Assembly: GCA_934045905.1 (NCBI GenBank)
Contig: OW203770.1
Coordinates: 5,580,001-5,644,000 of the forward strand
DNA length: 64,000 nt
Direction: 5' to 3'
From: Leuctra nigra
Taxonomy: Eukaryota; Arthropoda; Insecta; Plecoptera; Leuctridae
Shown here: positions 20,722 through 31,745 of the stretch, one piece after another
Numbering within the stretch: position 1 is the first letter of the stretch
Layout of the letters: each line of letters begins with the position of its first letter
Notes under the pieces: model-generated
Seen by the model: only the letters and a program-made list of their open reading frames with translations
Database searches by the model: none
What the model was told of the DNA's origin: nothing
Made by a program: the position numbers and the translations under genes

Positions 20722-21864
20722 TCAGCGCCTACTCGCGTATGTCTTCATGTGAGAAATCAAATTGTAGAACGTTTCTCTAATTTTTTTTCTAAAAACACAG
20801 TATACAGAAATTTTAATTGCCGAGTTGGTGAGTGACAACAAGTCCGCTGTGCCACTCACACTAACTCGAAAAGAAAGCATAAAATCTAAATTTTGTCCGA
20901 TGACGGATATAATCGAAAAACCCAATAGCGGTAATTCTGTCACGATAAATAAAAGCAATAGAGCAAACGACATTTTAATAGGGATGTCCTTTCTTCTCTT
21001 ATCGCGGATGACGCTCAACGTCTTCTTGCTCTCTTCGGCGGCGATGGCGTTCTCACTGACGGTGGTCAGCGGGAATCTGACTGGTCGTACACGCCGACGC
21101 TTCGACTCATGGAGAATGCATTTTAAGCGTAAAGTTAATACGGTAAACGCGATTAATTTCATAACAATTTTATAAACACAAACGTTGATTGTCGCGAGTA
21201 GGCCGTTGTGAGCCTGGCTCAACGCGCTCGGGTTTACGAGGTACATTGTTAAGTTGTGGAATCCGGCCGTGGTGTTGACCGACGTTGAGTTCACATCTGA
21301 GAAGATGGCGACTATTTCATCAGGGACAGATTGGACGAATGATTCAACATTATAAGAAATGTACAAAGGTAAACACAGAAGGGGACACACAACGTAGGCG
21401 GCAATTATGACACTCTTGGTGCGCTTTATTCCGCACTTCTTCCTGTACGTCTGACGATGTGCGCTGTCAATGTAGCTCCACAAAGCCAAGGTCACGGTCA
21501 ACCATAACGCGATCGTTCGACACACTTGCGAGAAGTTCACATGCAAAAGTATAAACAATGCCCAACCGTATGAATAGAGTTCTTGTTTTGGACAATTGAC
21601 ACCGAACGGGACGTAATTATAAAAAGCGAAGGGAATATATTCTAACAATATCAGAAGATCGGCAACGGCCATGTTGACAAGAATCGTGCTGGTCGGTGAG
21701 CGCATCCTGGGACGTGTGAGTACTACTATGTTCAGGAGGTTGGCGATTGTCCCTAGTATACATATGAGCATGCTCGTGTTACCGTGCCAACCCCGATAGG
21801 TAGTCATGACGTAGACGGAACCTTGACCGCAGTGGTGGCTTCCAGACGTGTTGGATTCATCCAT
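20722..21864 (-). CDS. Myosuppressin/FMRFamide-receptor-like GPCR (DMSR type), intronless, with degenerate activation motifs
   Basis: 380-residue class A peptide receptor. Seven hydrophobic segments lie at about 31-52, 59-80, 104-131, 151-172, 224-248, 297-320 and 334-356. Family markers: NMAVADLLILLEYIPFAFY in TM2, LTVTLALWSYI at the end of TM3, LLLLFIVTELP in TM6 and LTNSAIKISVYC in TM7, the pattern of insect myosuppressin receptors and C. elegans dmsr-1. N-glycosylation sequons occur at N5, N29, N192, N197 and N204. Two residues are unusual: the position of the TM3 arginine (family W-R-Y-I) is S130, and the TM7 asparagine (family N-S-S-I-N-F) is K351. Both normally mediate G-protein activation. 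The ORF is otherwise intact and single-exon. It could be a diverged paralogue, a decoy receptor or an early pseudogene. A TTTATT (AATAAA on the minus strand) lies at 20338-20343. Confidence 0.88.
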   Translation of the reverse strand: MDESNTSGSHHCGQGSVYVMTTYRGWHGNTSMLICILGTIANLLNIVVLTRPRMRSPTSTILVNMAVADLLILLEYIPFAFYNYVPFGVNCPKQELYSYGWALFILLHVNFSQVCRTIALWLTVTLALWSYIDSAHRQTYRKKCGIKRTKSVIIAAYVVCPLLCLPLYISYNVESFVQSVPDEIVAIFSDVNSTSVNTTAGFHNLTMYLVNPSALSQAHNGLLATINVCVYKIVMKLIAFTVLTLRLKCILHESKRRRVRPVRFPLTTVSENAIAAEESKKTLSVIRDKRRKDIPIKMSFALLLLFIVTELPLLGFSIISVIGQNLDFMLSFRVSVSGTADLLSLTNSAIKISVYCVFRKKIRETFYNLISHMKTYASRR

Positions 21865-22224
21865 CTCGCCGGCCTAGTTGATCGGAATTACTCTGCACGG
21901 ATCAACTACAGTATTGTACGGAGAACAGCTTTAAACATAATGTTGAACGTGACTTTAATCCATTCGTCCGTACATGATTGCTCTGTGAGCACAATTACTC
22001 GGCACAATTGATTCTTTTAGATACTGTAAAATTCAATATTTGTGTTCTTTAAACATTTAAATAAAGAGAAAAACTTCAGATCTGCTCTATTATATCTACA
22101 TTAAGACCGATAAATTGGTTTGAAGATGGAAAATGTTTTATTTGAAATCCACACGTGAACTTAAATAACTCCAATTCATTATATTTATATTATTAAATTG
22201 AATACAATTATAATTCGACGTCGT

Positions 22225-22380
22225 AACATAGGCGAGAGCGCGTTGCGAGACGGTGGGCCTAGCTGGAGTGTGGGCGCCGCGACGCTTGAGCCGACTGAAC
22301 GCGACGACCAACCCCATGCGTCGCGTCGTTCCTACGGAGTTTGCGTCGCCACTGACTCCTCATTGAATGCTATTTATTTC
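22225..22380 (-). promoter_or_regulatory. CpG-rich island upstream of the GPCR
   Basis: About 150 bp rich in CG dinucleotides (GCGACGCTTGAGCCG, GCGTCGCGTCG) in otherwise AT-rich DNA, 360-515 bp upstream of the GPCR start codon. It could be a promoter or a non-coding first exon of the GPCR; no splice pair was fixed. Confidence 0.35.
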
Positions 22381-22382
22381 TA

Positions 22383-22430
22383 AGAGGGACTTGGCTGTTG
22401 ATTTTACATGGAGTGATTTTTATTGGGTTG
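22383..22430. repeat. Fragment of a K palindromic arm
   Basis: GAGGGACTTGGCTGTTGATT, then TTACATGGAGTGATTTTTAT, is a degraded copy of the arm terminus AGAGACTTGGCTGGTATTTT. Confidence 0.6.
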
Positions 22431-22699
22431 TGAAAAGTACAAATTCATATTAATTATTTAATAGTCTACTTTACTCGCAGAAAATTTCAAACACTATGAT
22501 AGTGGCTTTGCCGTGAATAACATATATAAAATAGTAATATTCTAATGTTACAAACAAACAGTCGAACTCGACATGAAATCTAAACAATATCATAAATCGC
22601 CTCCAGTTCTGTAAACAACACCACTTGTGAGTCGCGAATGCATTTTGCCTTTTAAAATTCCAAGAATAGTGTCCAGGGAGGGTAATAGAAAAATAATGC

Positions 22700-23350
22700 A
22701 ATATTGATAAGCGGGGCCGGAACAAGGGGTGTGCGGGCGGTGCGGCAGCTCAGGGCGCCGCCAATAAGGGGGCGCCAGGAAGCCAAATTTTTATGTAATG
22801 ACTTTTTTGCACCCAGCATTAATTTTTGCGTATTAACAACACAAAAAAATGCCCTGCGGGGTATGGTTGATGTCGGTGATGATTTCAGTAATACCCAAGA
22901 GGTCTAACCCCCCCACCCCCCTCTCACAAATTAATGCGCTCTTTAAAGAATTATGAAATAAAGTTTTGAAATAAAAATTATTCAGCTGAAAAAAATGTCA
23001 GTGAAATTGAACGTCAGAAATGATTAAAACCATTAAAATCCTATCAAAAAATCTAAATTTTCCGTTTCAGGGCCCTGGACCCGCATATGGTTAGTAGGTC
23101 CTCCCCCCCCCCCCCTCCCCCCCCCCCCCCCTCAGGCCCCTCATTGCTGTCATTGTCAAGTGCCGTGGAAATGGTTGACCACTGTTTTGCATTATTTGTT
23201 TTGTGCACAACCAAAGTTTTATTTTGACCTAGTCTGAAATCATCACTGGTTGGGTAATAGCGTTTTCTGAGGAGGTGGGGTTGGGGGGGGGGGCGCCAAA
23301 ATTTAGATTTGCACCCGGTGCCAAAATCCTAGTTATGCGGCACTGTATAA
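22700..23350. repeat. GC-rich repeat region with poly-C tracts
   Basis: GCGGTGCGGCAGCTCAGGGC and CAGGGCCCTGGACCCGCATA flank C-runs at 23101-23131, followed by GGGGGGGGGGCGCC. The pattern suggests a transposon remnant with G/C-rich ends; no ORF. Confidence 0.4.
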
Positions 23351-25670
23351 GTTCATAGAGTGTAATACATATTTTAATTCGACTATTATAATATGCTAGG
23401 TGATTTTTATTTCAATGCTGCTTACAAAATATAGTTTTTATTATTTACGATCTTAAATTATCAAATTATCTTTCGAATTTAAAGTATAAATGTGTTCCCT
23501 TCTATGATACATGAGAGACTTTACGTTCCAATCAAAGTTAGGTAAGTTGACCAACAAAATGAAAACAATGTAATTTATTGCTCGCATTTGCTCACAATAT
23601 TCAGTGGCGGCTATTTGGCTTTACAACAGGTGTTCAATTACATAGAAGGACGTAGAAGAAAGTACTCTAAGAGGAGAGCCCCCAGCAGATGCGGGGCCGG
23701 GGCGCATAACCCCGGATTTTTTTGTATCTTTAGTTTGAAATTGATGCATTTTTACGTCTTTTGGAGAGCAAAATGATTAGACAAAATATTTAACTTCCTA
23801 CTTCCTGGATTAGGGAGCACTTTTTAATAATTTTCTTGGATGATCAGGTGTGCAATTGTCCCTGCACACTGTAATAGCCGCCACTGACAATATTGTTTGA
23901 TTGTTGCTGATTGTTACCGATTGTTTTAGCAGTAATTTCTAAGATCAACCAAAACAACGTTTCTTGAGAATAACTGAAAGACAATTAGATTTTGGATAAA
24001 TTATTTATACTGTTTATTACAAAATAAATACTGTTATACCTACGGTATTTGTGGTAGGTATTCATATACTTAACAATGTATCACAAAAAATATACAATGT
24101 AGTTGTGTTTAATAATACATTAATTACTTCTTCAAATTATTTTCTCAAATAATTGTTTGAACGATCGATAATAGTGAAACTATTTTCGGATTCGAAAGTA
24201 ATGTTATGATAAAAACTGGATAAGAAAGGAGCCTGGGCTTTACGTACCTACAGCTTTTATCCAGAAGTAAGTCACTAAATTTACTGTGTAAACGCAAACA
24301 TGACTTTTATAAGCTGTCGATATAATTACTAAGCACTTTTAATAATTGATGGTTCCTGCAAAGTTTTTCACTGAATTTATTAAAAATTAGATTTCAAAAT
24401 AGCAACCTTTTTGTTAGCAAAACAAACTTTTTACACTCAAAAAATTTAAGTTTTCATACATAAGTAGGTATGTGAAAATTTATTCAGTGGACATTTTGGA
24501 AATATATTATTTGAACTTAAGGTAGTACCTTCATTATACATATACAAAAAAATAAAAATCTTGAAATTACAAGTTCAGAAAACGTTTTCCTACATTTCAA
24601 CTATATTTAAGTATAAATGAATCATAAAATGTCATTTAACTTGCAACCCCTGTCGTATAGCGAGGTTTCAATTTATTGCCTTCCGAGAATGAACAAAACT
24701 GTAACACAGGAGGTATAGGGAAATCATTTAGTTTTTGGTTGATAACTTATAAGATAGCACACGTTGGTATTGTTTTCAATTTTTTTCCTAATAGAATGTC
24801 CAACTATCTATCTAGAAATCAGTTTTTTGAAAAAACGTTGAACCTCAGTAAAATTAAAAACTCAAAAATAGCATGGAAATCGTCATGATTTTAATGGCCC
24901 CCATAAGACTACATGTTAAAAATGCGAATTTATAACTACAATATCTCAAAATCTAGACACGAGAAGTTGTTCATATTTCACAGTATCGTGTAAATAGTAA
25001 TTATTGATACCTCTGCCAAAAATAGGCTTATTTGGAAGATATGAGATATCAGTTGTGCTACCTTAAAGCAATTGGAGGATTTGGCTGAAAATGTATAAGA
25101 TTTGGGACATTGTAGGTCGCAATGACTTGGCAAAATTTTAGATTGATCAGAGAAACATTGTGCCCTGTATATCCCCAGGTAACAGAAAAAAAAGTTGAGG
25201 TGTGACAATTACATTTAGGTATTATTATGTTGGTATATTTTTAGTGACCTGCTCGCTTTTAAGCAGTGAGTAATATAATAAATCGAGATTGCAACATCTA
25301 GAAAGACTATAGGCGTAGCTCCTGTTGGGAATGGGAAATGCATCTTCTGCGCACGGGGATTCTGCGCAAAGGGAGTGCTTCAATCTAACTGCTATGGCGT
25401 GACCGTGTGAAAGAGAAGAAGAACGGATCTGTTAACAATATTACTGTCATTTCACCGGCAATGGAGATATTAGCATATTATGTGTATAATTGGTTTCAAA
25501 CTCCGCGTCATGATAATGAATCAGATTGACATGAAGCTGGACTTCTGTCTGCTAATTTGATAATGATTATATCACATTTAACTTCAAACATGATGCGAGG
25601 TGGGTCTCAAAGCACTGCTCTTTCTTGTTGCTCATATCTGAATCGCTGATTTCTTGGTGTTTTCGTGGTG
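23350..25670. other. AT-rich intergenic DNA, nothing firmly recognised
   Basis: GCGGGGCCGGGGCGCATAAC near 23690 belongs to the G/C repeat seen at 360-480. Otherwise no exon, RNA gene or repeat terminus is recognised. Confidence 0.45.
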
Positions 25671-25676
25671 TCGGTT

Positions 25677-25842
25677 TTGGCTCTGCTTTTCAAAAAATTT
25701 CACATGCAGTTTGGTTTTCCATAAATCTATTGGTGTTTTACAACAATGGATAAAAACACCAACAGATATATGGAAAACCAAACTGCATGTGAAATTTTTT
25801 GAAAAGCAGAGCCACCTAGATAATTTTTAAATCGGTCTATTT
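25677..25842. repeat. Palindromic MITE, left end truncated
   Basis: GGCTCTGCTTTTCAAAAAAT at the left and its reverse complement before CACCTAGATAATTTTTAAAT at the right. A complete copy is at 43812-43996. Confidence 0.85.
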
Positions 25843-25844
25843 CG

Positions 25845-26785
25845 CCAATTTTGATTCCCACATGCGCTATGGTATTGAATTTTGGGGCAACAGCATTAGA
25901 ATAGAACAAATATTCAAAATGCAGAAAAGGGCAATTAGAATCATTCTCGGACTAAAAAACAATACTAAAGATACTTTTAGAAAACCACACTGCAGACCCC
26001 ATTTCAAGAAACATAAAATCCTCACAATATATAGCTTGTACATTCACGAATCATGCATTAGCATAAAAAAGGACATTCACAATCAAAATTTGAATAAAGA
26101 TGTACACACGATACAAGAAAGAAGGAAGATATACATGTAACTAACCATAGAACAAAAAAAATCAAAAAAACTCAAACTACGAAAAACTTAAATTATACAA
26201 TAACCTCACTGGGATCATAAAAAACACATCTGATATAGATTGTTTTAAACATAAGTTAAAATTATTTCTAACAAAGGAGGCATTCTACTCCATTGAAGAA
26301 TATTTGACATACAAGTGAGATATACCTACTAATAGTACCTAATAGGTAAACTAAGCATTTATTGTATCAATGTAATTTATTGTTAAATGTACCCACCTAT
26401 AGATACAATTTAATGAAGCACACAGCTTGACTGTCTTAAAAATGTACGAGTATGACCTGTTAATTTAGATGATAGATAATTCTAACCTTGTTTTACTATA
26501 ATTTTTACTATTATTATTGTACTGTTAATTTAGATGATAAATAATTATAACCTAGTTTCTCTATTATCTGAATAGTAACACTAATCTAATATAACTATTA
26601 TTAATATTACTACTATTATTATTATTATTATTATTCATATAACTATTATATTTATTAATATTCCTTCCTTATAGGAAGGAATCTTTTCCTTATACCCTCA
26701 TTACTGGAGTCCTCCAGGAGGGTCACTGTCAACATGTAAATGTATGATGAATGGAAAATCAATCAATCAATCAATCAAATCATAT
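25845..26785 (+). mobile_element. Non-LTR retrotransposon 3' end with (CAAT)n tail
   Basis: It contains a reverse transcriptase C-terminal remnant, a long AT-rich 3' UTR with an (ATT)n tract (26612-26634), and ends in (TCAA)n at 26758-26783. It directly abuts the palindromic MITE at 25677-25842. 5'-truncated. Confidence 0.7.
25859..26140 (+). pseudogene. Reverse transcriptase C-terminal remnant
   Basis: The open frame reads HMRYGIEFWGNS, then IFKMQKRAIRIILGLK and HCRPHFKKHKILTIYSLYI. The order YG..FWG, QKRAIRII, CRP.FK..KIL is typical of the C terminus of insect non-LTR retrotransposon polymerases. It covers under 100 residues; the catalytic domain is absent. A stop follows at IYM. Confidence 0.8.
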
Positions 26786-26942
26786 TGACACAATTTGAAT
26801 CTGGAAGATTTGAGTTGCCCAACTTGAATTGTATAGTATAATACCCACTTATTGAAATTATTAGAGCCATCGTGACCCTTCTGTAAAATAGCACTTTAAT
26901 TAAAATCACATATATTCATGAAATAATCATGAGATTGAGGTG

Positions 26943-27480
26943 ATTGAGCGAGCGACTCCTTTTAACTCTTGACACGGACCTCTGTTATTTTTTATTTTTT
27001 TATTTTTTTTATTTTTTGCTGCTCCAGTCTTACCGTTTTACCGATCGATCTGAAATTTTGTACACAAGTAGAAACCCCTTTTCTGTTTGCAGACTCCAAT
27101 TAATTAAAACATCCGTTCATTGATTAAAATTTAAATAAATATTTCCTGATAGGTTGAAAAATTTAAATGGTCTTCGATAAATCTGATCAAACTCATATTT
27201 TGCATGATCAAGACCAACAATGTATCTTGTTATACAAATTTTCATCCCATCACTCATCAGTTAAGAACGTATGCACTTATTGACAGTTTTAATAGTTGTC
27301 AGAAATGAAGTATGGAAATGACTATTTATCGACTGCAACATGAATCTGATTTGCTTTTGGAACCAGAGTGTTTAGATCCTATTTTCACGTTTCAACGAAA
27401 AGCAGATACTTTTATGTTGATTGAGTGGATCATATTTCAATTTTCATATTTCAATTCAATTAGATATTTATTTAGCAATA
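26943..27480 (+). mobile_element. H5: Helitron-like element, 3' end lost
   Basis: ATTGAGCGAGCGACTCC at the start, CCGATCGATCTGAAATTTTG internally, and AACGTATGCACTTATTGACA as in H1 and H2. The terminal GCTCGCTCA-stem-CTAG is not found. Confidence 0.6.
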
Positions 27481-27484
27481 GAGG

Positions 27485-28845
27485 GACCCGTCATGTAAAA
27501 CATGACCAATGCGCACCAGTGGGGAATGCGTAAAGAAGAACCGATTGAGTTGAGATATTTGGGAGCAGAGTGTGCGTCGTTAATAACTTAAGTTAATACA
27601 CACAACAGCGTTTGCATGACTCAACTGCCCAACAGAATACGAAGATGAGTTACGTAGGAAAGTAATTTAATCATAAATATTATCATAAAGTACTATTATG
27701 GAAATGGTATTTCAAATGAGTTTCCAAATGCTCATCAGAGAATAAGTTAAAAAATTAAGAAAACATTTCGCCAGCCTTGGTGCGTTGTGACGACCTATTC
27801 TTCATTTGTGATACCAATTCATAATTCATATGTATACTATTATATGCTATTGCTACCCCAGTAAGAAGGATAACTTATTGTGTGGAGGTTGGCTTTCATT
27901 ATATTATCTGTCTCTCTGAGGTAGAAGGGAGGAAGTTTATTTTCTCAATTTTGAGTTACACACTTTTGGAATGATGTAATCAAGCTCTTCCAATTACCAT
28001 TTGACTGATGTCAACATAATACAGCTATATTGGAGTTTTCTCTTACACAATGACGCATGCCACCTATACAAAATTATGTTTTTAAGAAGTCAGAAATACC
28101 GATTTATGAGCTCACCCAAGCTCGCACCTCAAGAAAAACTGAAATGGACTTCCAACCTTCTACTTCTAAAACACGGACAAACTATCATTAGGCATGTACG
28201 GTCGCATGACAGCTGTCAACCAATGAGAGAACATTCTTCACGTAAACTTGCTTTCTGCTTTCACTTTCGTGTTATAAATGTTTGTATTATTCATGAATTT
28301 TATGTAAATTGAATGAATATTATAATAAATAAAAATTAATGAAATGAAATGAAATGAATGACTTGATATTCACTTGATATGTATATTGTAAAAATTAAAC
28401 ATTGATGCTAAACGCTGTCTCCGTCTTTATCATGATACCACTAATAAGAAACAATGAAACGTAAGGATACAATATAATACAATACAAAAGGAAGGATTGA
28501 ATCTTCGTCGTCGCTCATAGTAATCAGAGTAACATCGAAGTGAAAAAGTTTAAAGTAAAATACCTATACCTATATCTGACATCTATCTGAAGATCGATAT
28601 CTTACAATTAATCAACACAATTATATACTACTACATTAAACGCATAGGTACTTTAAATATTAAACGTATTTATGCATAAAATATGAAAAATTATATTGAC
28701 TTTGGTTTGTTGACGGTTTCACAGCCAGCTTGAAATGGGTTTACAGGAACAAAATACGACTTTGACAGCTTTAAGTTTCTTGCCGTGATGACGTTTTCTA
28801 TGTAAATGTACCTAATTATGGCCAGTTATAACGTGTTAAAGTAGA
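27485..28845. other. AT-rich intergenic DNA, nothing recognised
   Basis: The short ORF at 28001-28312 shows no family motif, signal peptide or splice context. Confidence 0.4.
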
Positions 28846-28846
28846 C

Positions 28847-29055
28847 CAGAAAAAAAACACTCCGTGTAAAAAAGGCAGCCAAGTCTCTTTACTTTAAAAA
28901 AATTCAACACCGAAAAGGAGTGATATCAAAAAAGGAGCCAAGTCAATGACATTTCCAAATATTTAATCGTATCTTTGAAATAAAAGTATAAACACCGAGA
29001 AATACTTTACAAAAGGACTTGGCGCATCGTTTTTTTAAAGACATCATTCTATCCT
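28847..29055. repeat. Left palindromic arm of K3
   Basis: Reverse complement of 29920-30125, including GAGTGATATCAAAAAAGGAG and ACTTGGCGCATCG. Confidence 0.88.
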
Positions 29056-29322
29056 AAAAGTGGAAAGAAATTTACAAGTAGGTACATTTTCCTCTTTCTA
29101 TTAGAGCCAGAATCTATGAATCAAGCTACTTTTAGTAATGACTATTTTATAGTTTTGTCAATGGCGATAGAAGCATGATTTTATGCTGTAATATATAAGT
29201 AATATAAGGGTGAAAGAATTACATAACAATTGGAAGTGGTGAGAATGTAGGTTTCTTTGGAAAACTTCCATGGAGTCAGGAGTCAGGATCCTCATCAGTG
29301 TGTTGTGTCTAATGTCCGCCCG

Positions 29323-29400
29323 TCCGATCGGGTAGCTCAGTTGGTAGAGCTCTCGCCCGGCAAGTGAGAGGTCCCAAGTTCGTGCCCCGGTTCGGTCGGA
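29323..29400 (+). tRNA. tRNA-like sequence (probable SINE head), GGC in the anticodon position
   Basis: TCCGATC pairs with the terminal GGTCGGA as a 7-bp acceptor stem. The D arm is GCTCAGTTGGTAGAGC. The anticodon arm CTCGC-CCGGCAA-GTGAG places GGC (alanine) in the loop, but position 33 is C rather than U. The T arm (CCAAG-TTCGTGC-CCCGG) is mismatched. A second copy, lacking the T arm, is at 58321-58405 and shares the 5' flank CCTCATCAGTG.GTTG. This points to a mobile tRNA-derived repeat rather than a working tRNA gene. Confidence 0.5.
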
Positions 29401-29919
29401 TATTTTTCACAACACACATCCCTTCATATCAATTGGAAGTGGGCTCATACATATTCTTGCAGTACTGTTAATATGGCGATATTAGACTGGTATCTTTTCA
29501 TAATTTGATCTTGACTGAAGGAAATCATGAAACGTTGTCAAATAATTACTAACTAATGGAACACAATTATATATTTTTGAAGTGCCAAGTGTATAAAGTT
29601 AAATTTTTTAATAGAAATTCAATATGACTGTCTTCTTTGTGAAATGTATTTTTATAAAATGTGTATTAATAGAAATTGTTACATGATGAGAAGGTATAAC
29701 GCATGAGACTTAATTATATTCACCACGAAACAATATTACGAAGATAACTATTGTGTATATTTATAGAAAGCATAGACAACAAGTTTCATAGCGTATATAT
29801 TCATATAGAAAATATTTTACAGAAGGTATGTATAATATGTACCTAATTGAAAGATGTTTCCCTATTATTCTAAACATTCAAAATGACGGTTGTATATAAA
29901 TGGCACATGCTTATGAATA

Positions 29920-30125
29920 GAAAAATGTCTTTAAAAAAACGATGCGCCAAGTCCTTTTGTAAAGTATTTCTCGGTGTTTATACTTTTATTTCAAAGATAC
30001 GATTAAATATTTGGAAATGTCATTGACTTGGCTCCTTTTTTGATATCACTCCTTTTCGGTGTTGAATTTTTTTAAAGTAAAGAGACTTGGCTGCCTTTTT
30101 TACACGGAGTGTTTTTTTTCTGGGA
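29920..30125. repeat. Right palindromic arm of K3
   Basis: Ends ACACGGAGTGTTTTTTTTCT; see the left arm. Confidence 0.88.
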
Positions 30126-30294
30126 TATCACTTCTTTTGTTAGTTTATTCATACAGCTTGTAGCACAGCTTGTGTCCGTGCAAGAACTTATTTCTTTAAA
30201 AAAATACGCCTATGCCGATTTGGATACTTAGAAAAGTTGCGTTTGGTATATAAGATTAAAATAATTTTCCAAGAAGAATAGCTTTAAGTTTCGT

Positions 30295-31175
30295 TACAAT
30301 CGGTCCAGCCGTTTTCGATATATGACGTCACTTCCGGTTTTAGCAATGGCGGCCGAAAATAATGTCGTCTTGAATTCATAATTATTACTCCTACACATTT
30401 CCAAAATTTGGTTGCAATCGGTACAGCCGTTTTTGATATATGACGTCACTTCCGGTTTTAACAATGGCGGCCGAAAATAATGTCGTCTTGAATTCATAAT
30501 TATTAGTACAACACATTCCAAAATTTGGTTGCAATCGGTACAGCCATTTTCGATATATGACGTCACTTCCGGTTTTAACAATGGCGGCCGAAAATAATGT
30601 CGTCTTGAATTCATAATTATTAGTACAACACATTTCCAAAATTTGATTGCAATCGGTACAGCCATTTTCGATATTTGACGTCACTTCCGGTTTTAACAAT
30701 GGCGGCCGAAAATAATGTCGTCTTGAATTCATAATTATTACTCCTACACATTTCCAAAATTTGGTTGCAATCGGTACAGCCGTTTTTGATATATGACGTC
30801 ACTTCCGGTTTTAACAATGGCGGCCGAAAATAATGTCGTCTTGAATTCATAATTATTAGTACAACACATTCCAAAATTTGGTTGCAATCGGTACAGCCAT
30901 TTTCGATATATGACGTCACTTCCGGTTTTAACAATGGCGGCCGAAAATAATGTCGTCTTGAATTCATAATTATTAGTACAACACATTTCCAAAATTTGAT
31001 TGCAATCGGTACAGCCATTTTCGATATTTGACGTCACTTCCGGTTTTAACAATGGCGGCCGAAAATAATGTCGTCTTGAATTCATAATTATTAGTCCAAC
31101 ACATTTCCAAACTTAGGTTGCAATCGGTACAACCGTTTACGATATATGACGTCACTTCCGGTTTTAAAAATGGCC
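30295..31175. repeat. Eight-unit 118-bp tandem array with CRE/ETS/YY1-like cores
   Basis: TGACGTCACTTCCGG recurs at 30322, 30441, 30558, 30676, 30794, 30911, 31029 and 31147, spacing 117-119 bp. Each is followed by TTTTA.CAATGGCGGCCG. Diagnostic variants (ATTACTCCTACACA; CATTCCAAAATTTGG; CAAAATTTGATTG) recur every ~354 bp, so units 1-3 were duplicated as a trimer. The overlapping minus-strand ORFs are repeat artefacts. Confidence 0.97.
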
Positions 31176-31274
31176 GCCGAGAACACTGCAACCTTGAATT
31201 TATAATTATTTACAAAGTACGTTTACTTATATCTATTTTAAAGTATAAAGTGGTGAATTTAGCGTCATTTAGCA

Positions 31275-31745
31275 TATTTATGACGTCATTTCCGGTATAG
31301 GTCATAAAATGTGTGACGTCATTTCCGGTTTCGATATTTGAATCATCAAATATTACTGATTACATAAAGTTGACCGTCTAAATCGTTTAGCGCTGGTTTT
31401 GTTCTAATCTGTTTAGCCGTTTTTGAGACATGATGTCACTTCCGGTTTCAAAATGGCGGCTTCCGGTTGGTTTTATAACAAGTCAAATGAAATATCAAAA
31501 GTACAAACGTTACATAAATATCAAGACAATCGGATCAACAGTTGTTGCTGAAATGCAAATCGATGTATATTAAATTTCATGACGTCATTTCCGGTTTATT
31601 TAAAATAATGTTCAGTCTTTTGATATTGATAATCCATATAGATGACCGTCTGAAACGATTGGCGCAAATTTCGTTCCGATCGGTCCAACCGTTGACGAGA
31701 TATGACGTCACTTCCGGTTTCAAAATGGCGGCACAAAAAATTCAT
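31275..31745. repeat. Degenerate CRE/ETS units of K3
   Basis: GACGTCATTTCCGG near 31282, 31314 and 31580; TGATGTCACTTCCGG near 31434; TGACGTCACTTCCGG at 31703 followed by CAAAATGGCGGC. These match one-to-one the units of K2 at 10540-11231. Confidence 0.85.

Noticed and set aside
28001..28312. 103-codon ORF as a gene
   Set aside because: Low-complexity AT-rich translation, no motif, no splice or poly(A) context.
30322..31154. Regular repeats considered as a CRISPR array
   Set aside because: Units are contiguous 118-bp tandem copies without unique spacers, in a eukaryotic genome.
30294..31191. Overlapping minus-strand ORFs of 113-132 codons with repeated NSRRHYFRPPLLKPEVTS peptides
   Set aside because: By-product of the 118-bp tandem array in three frames, not genes.
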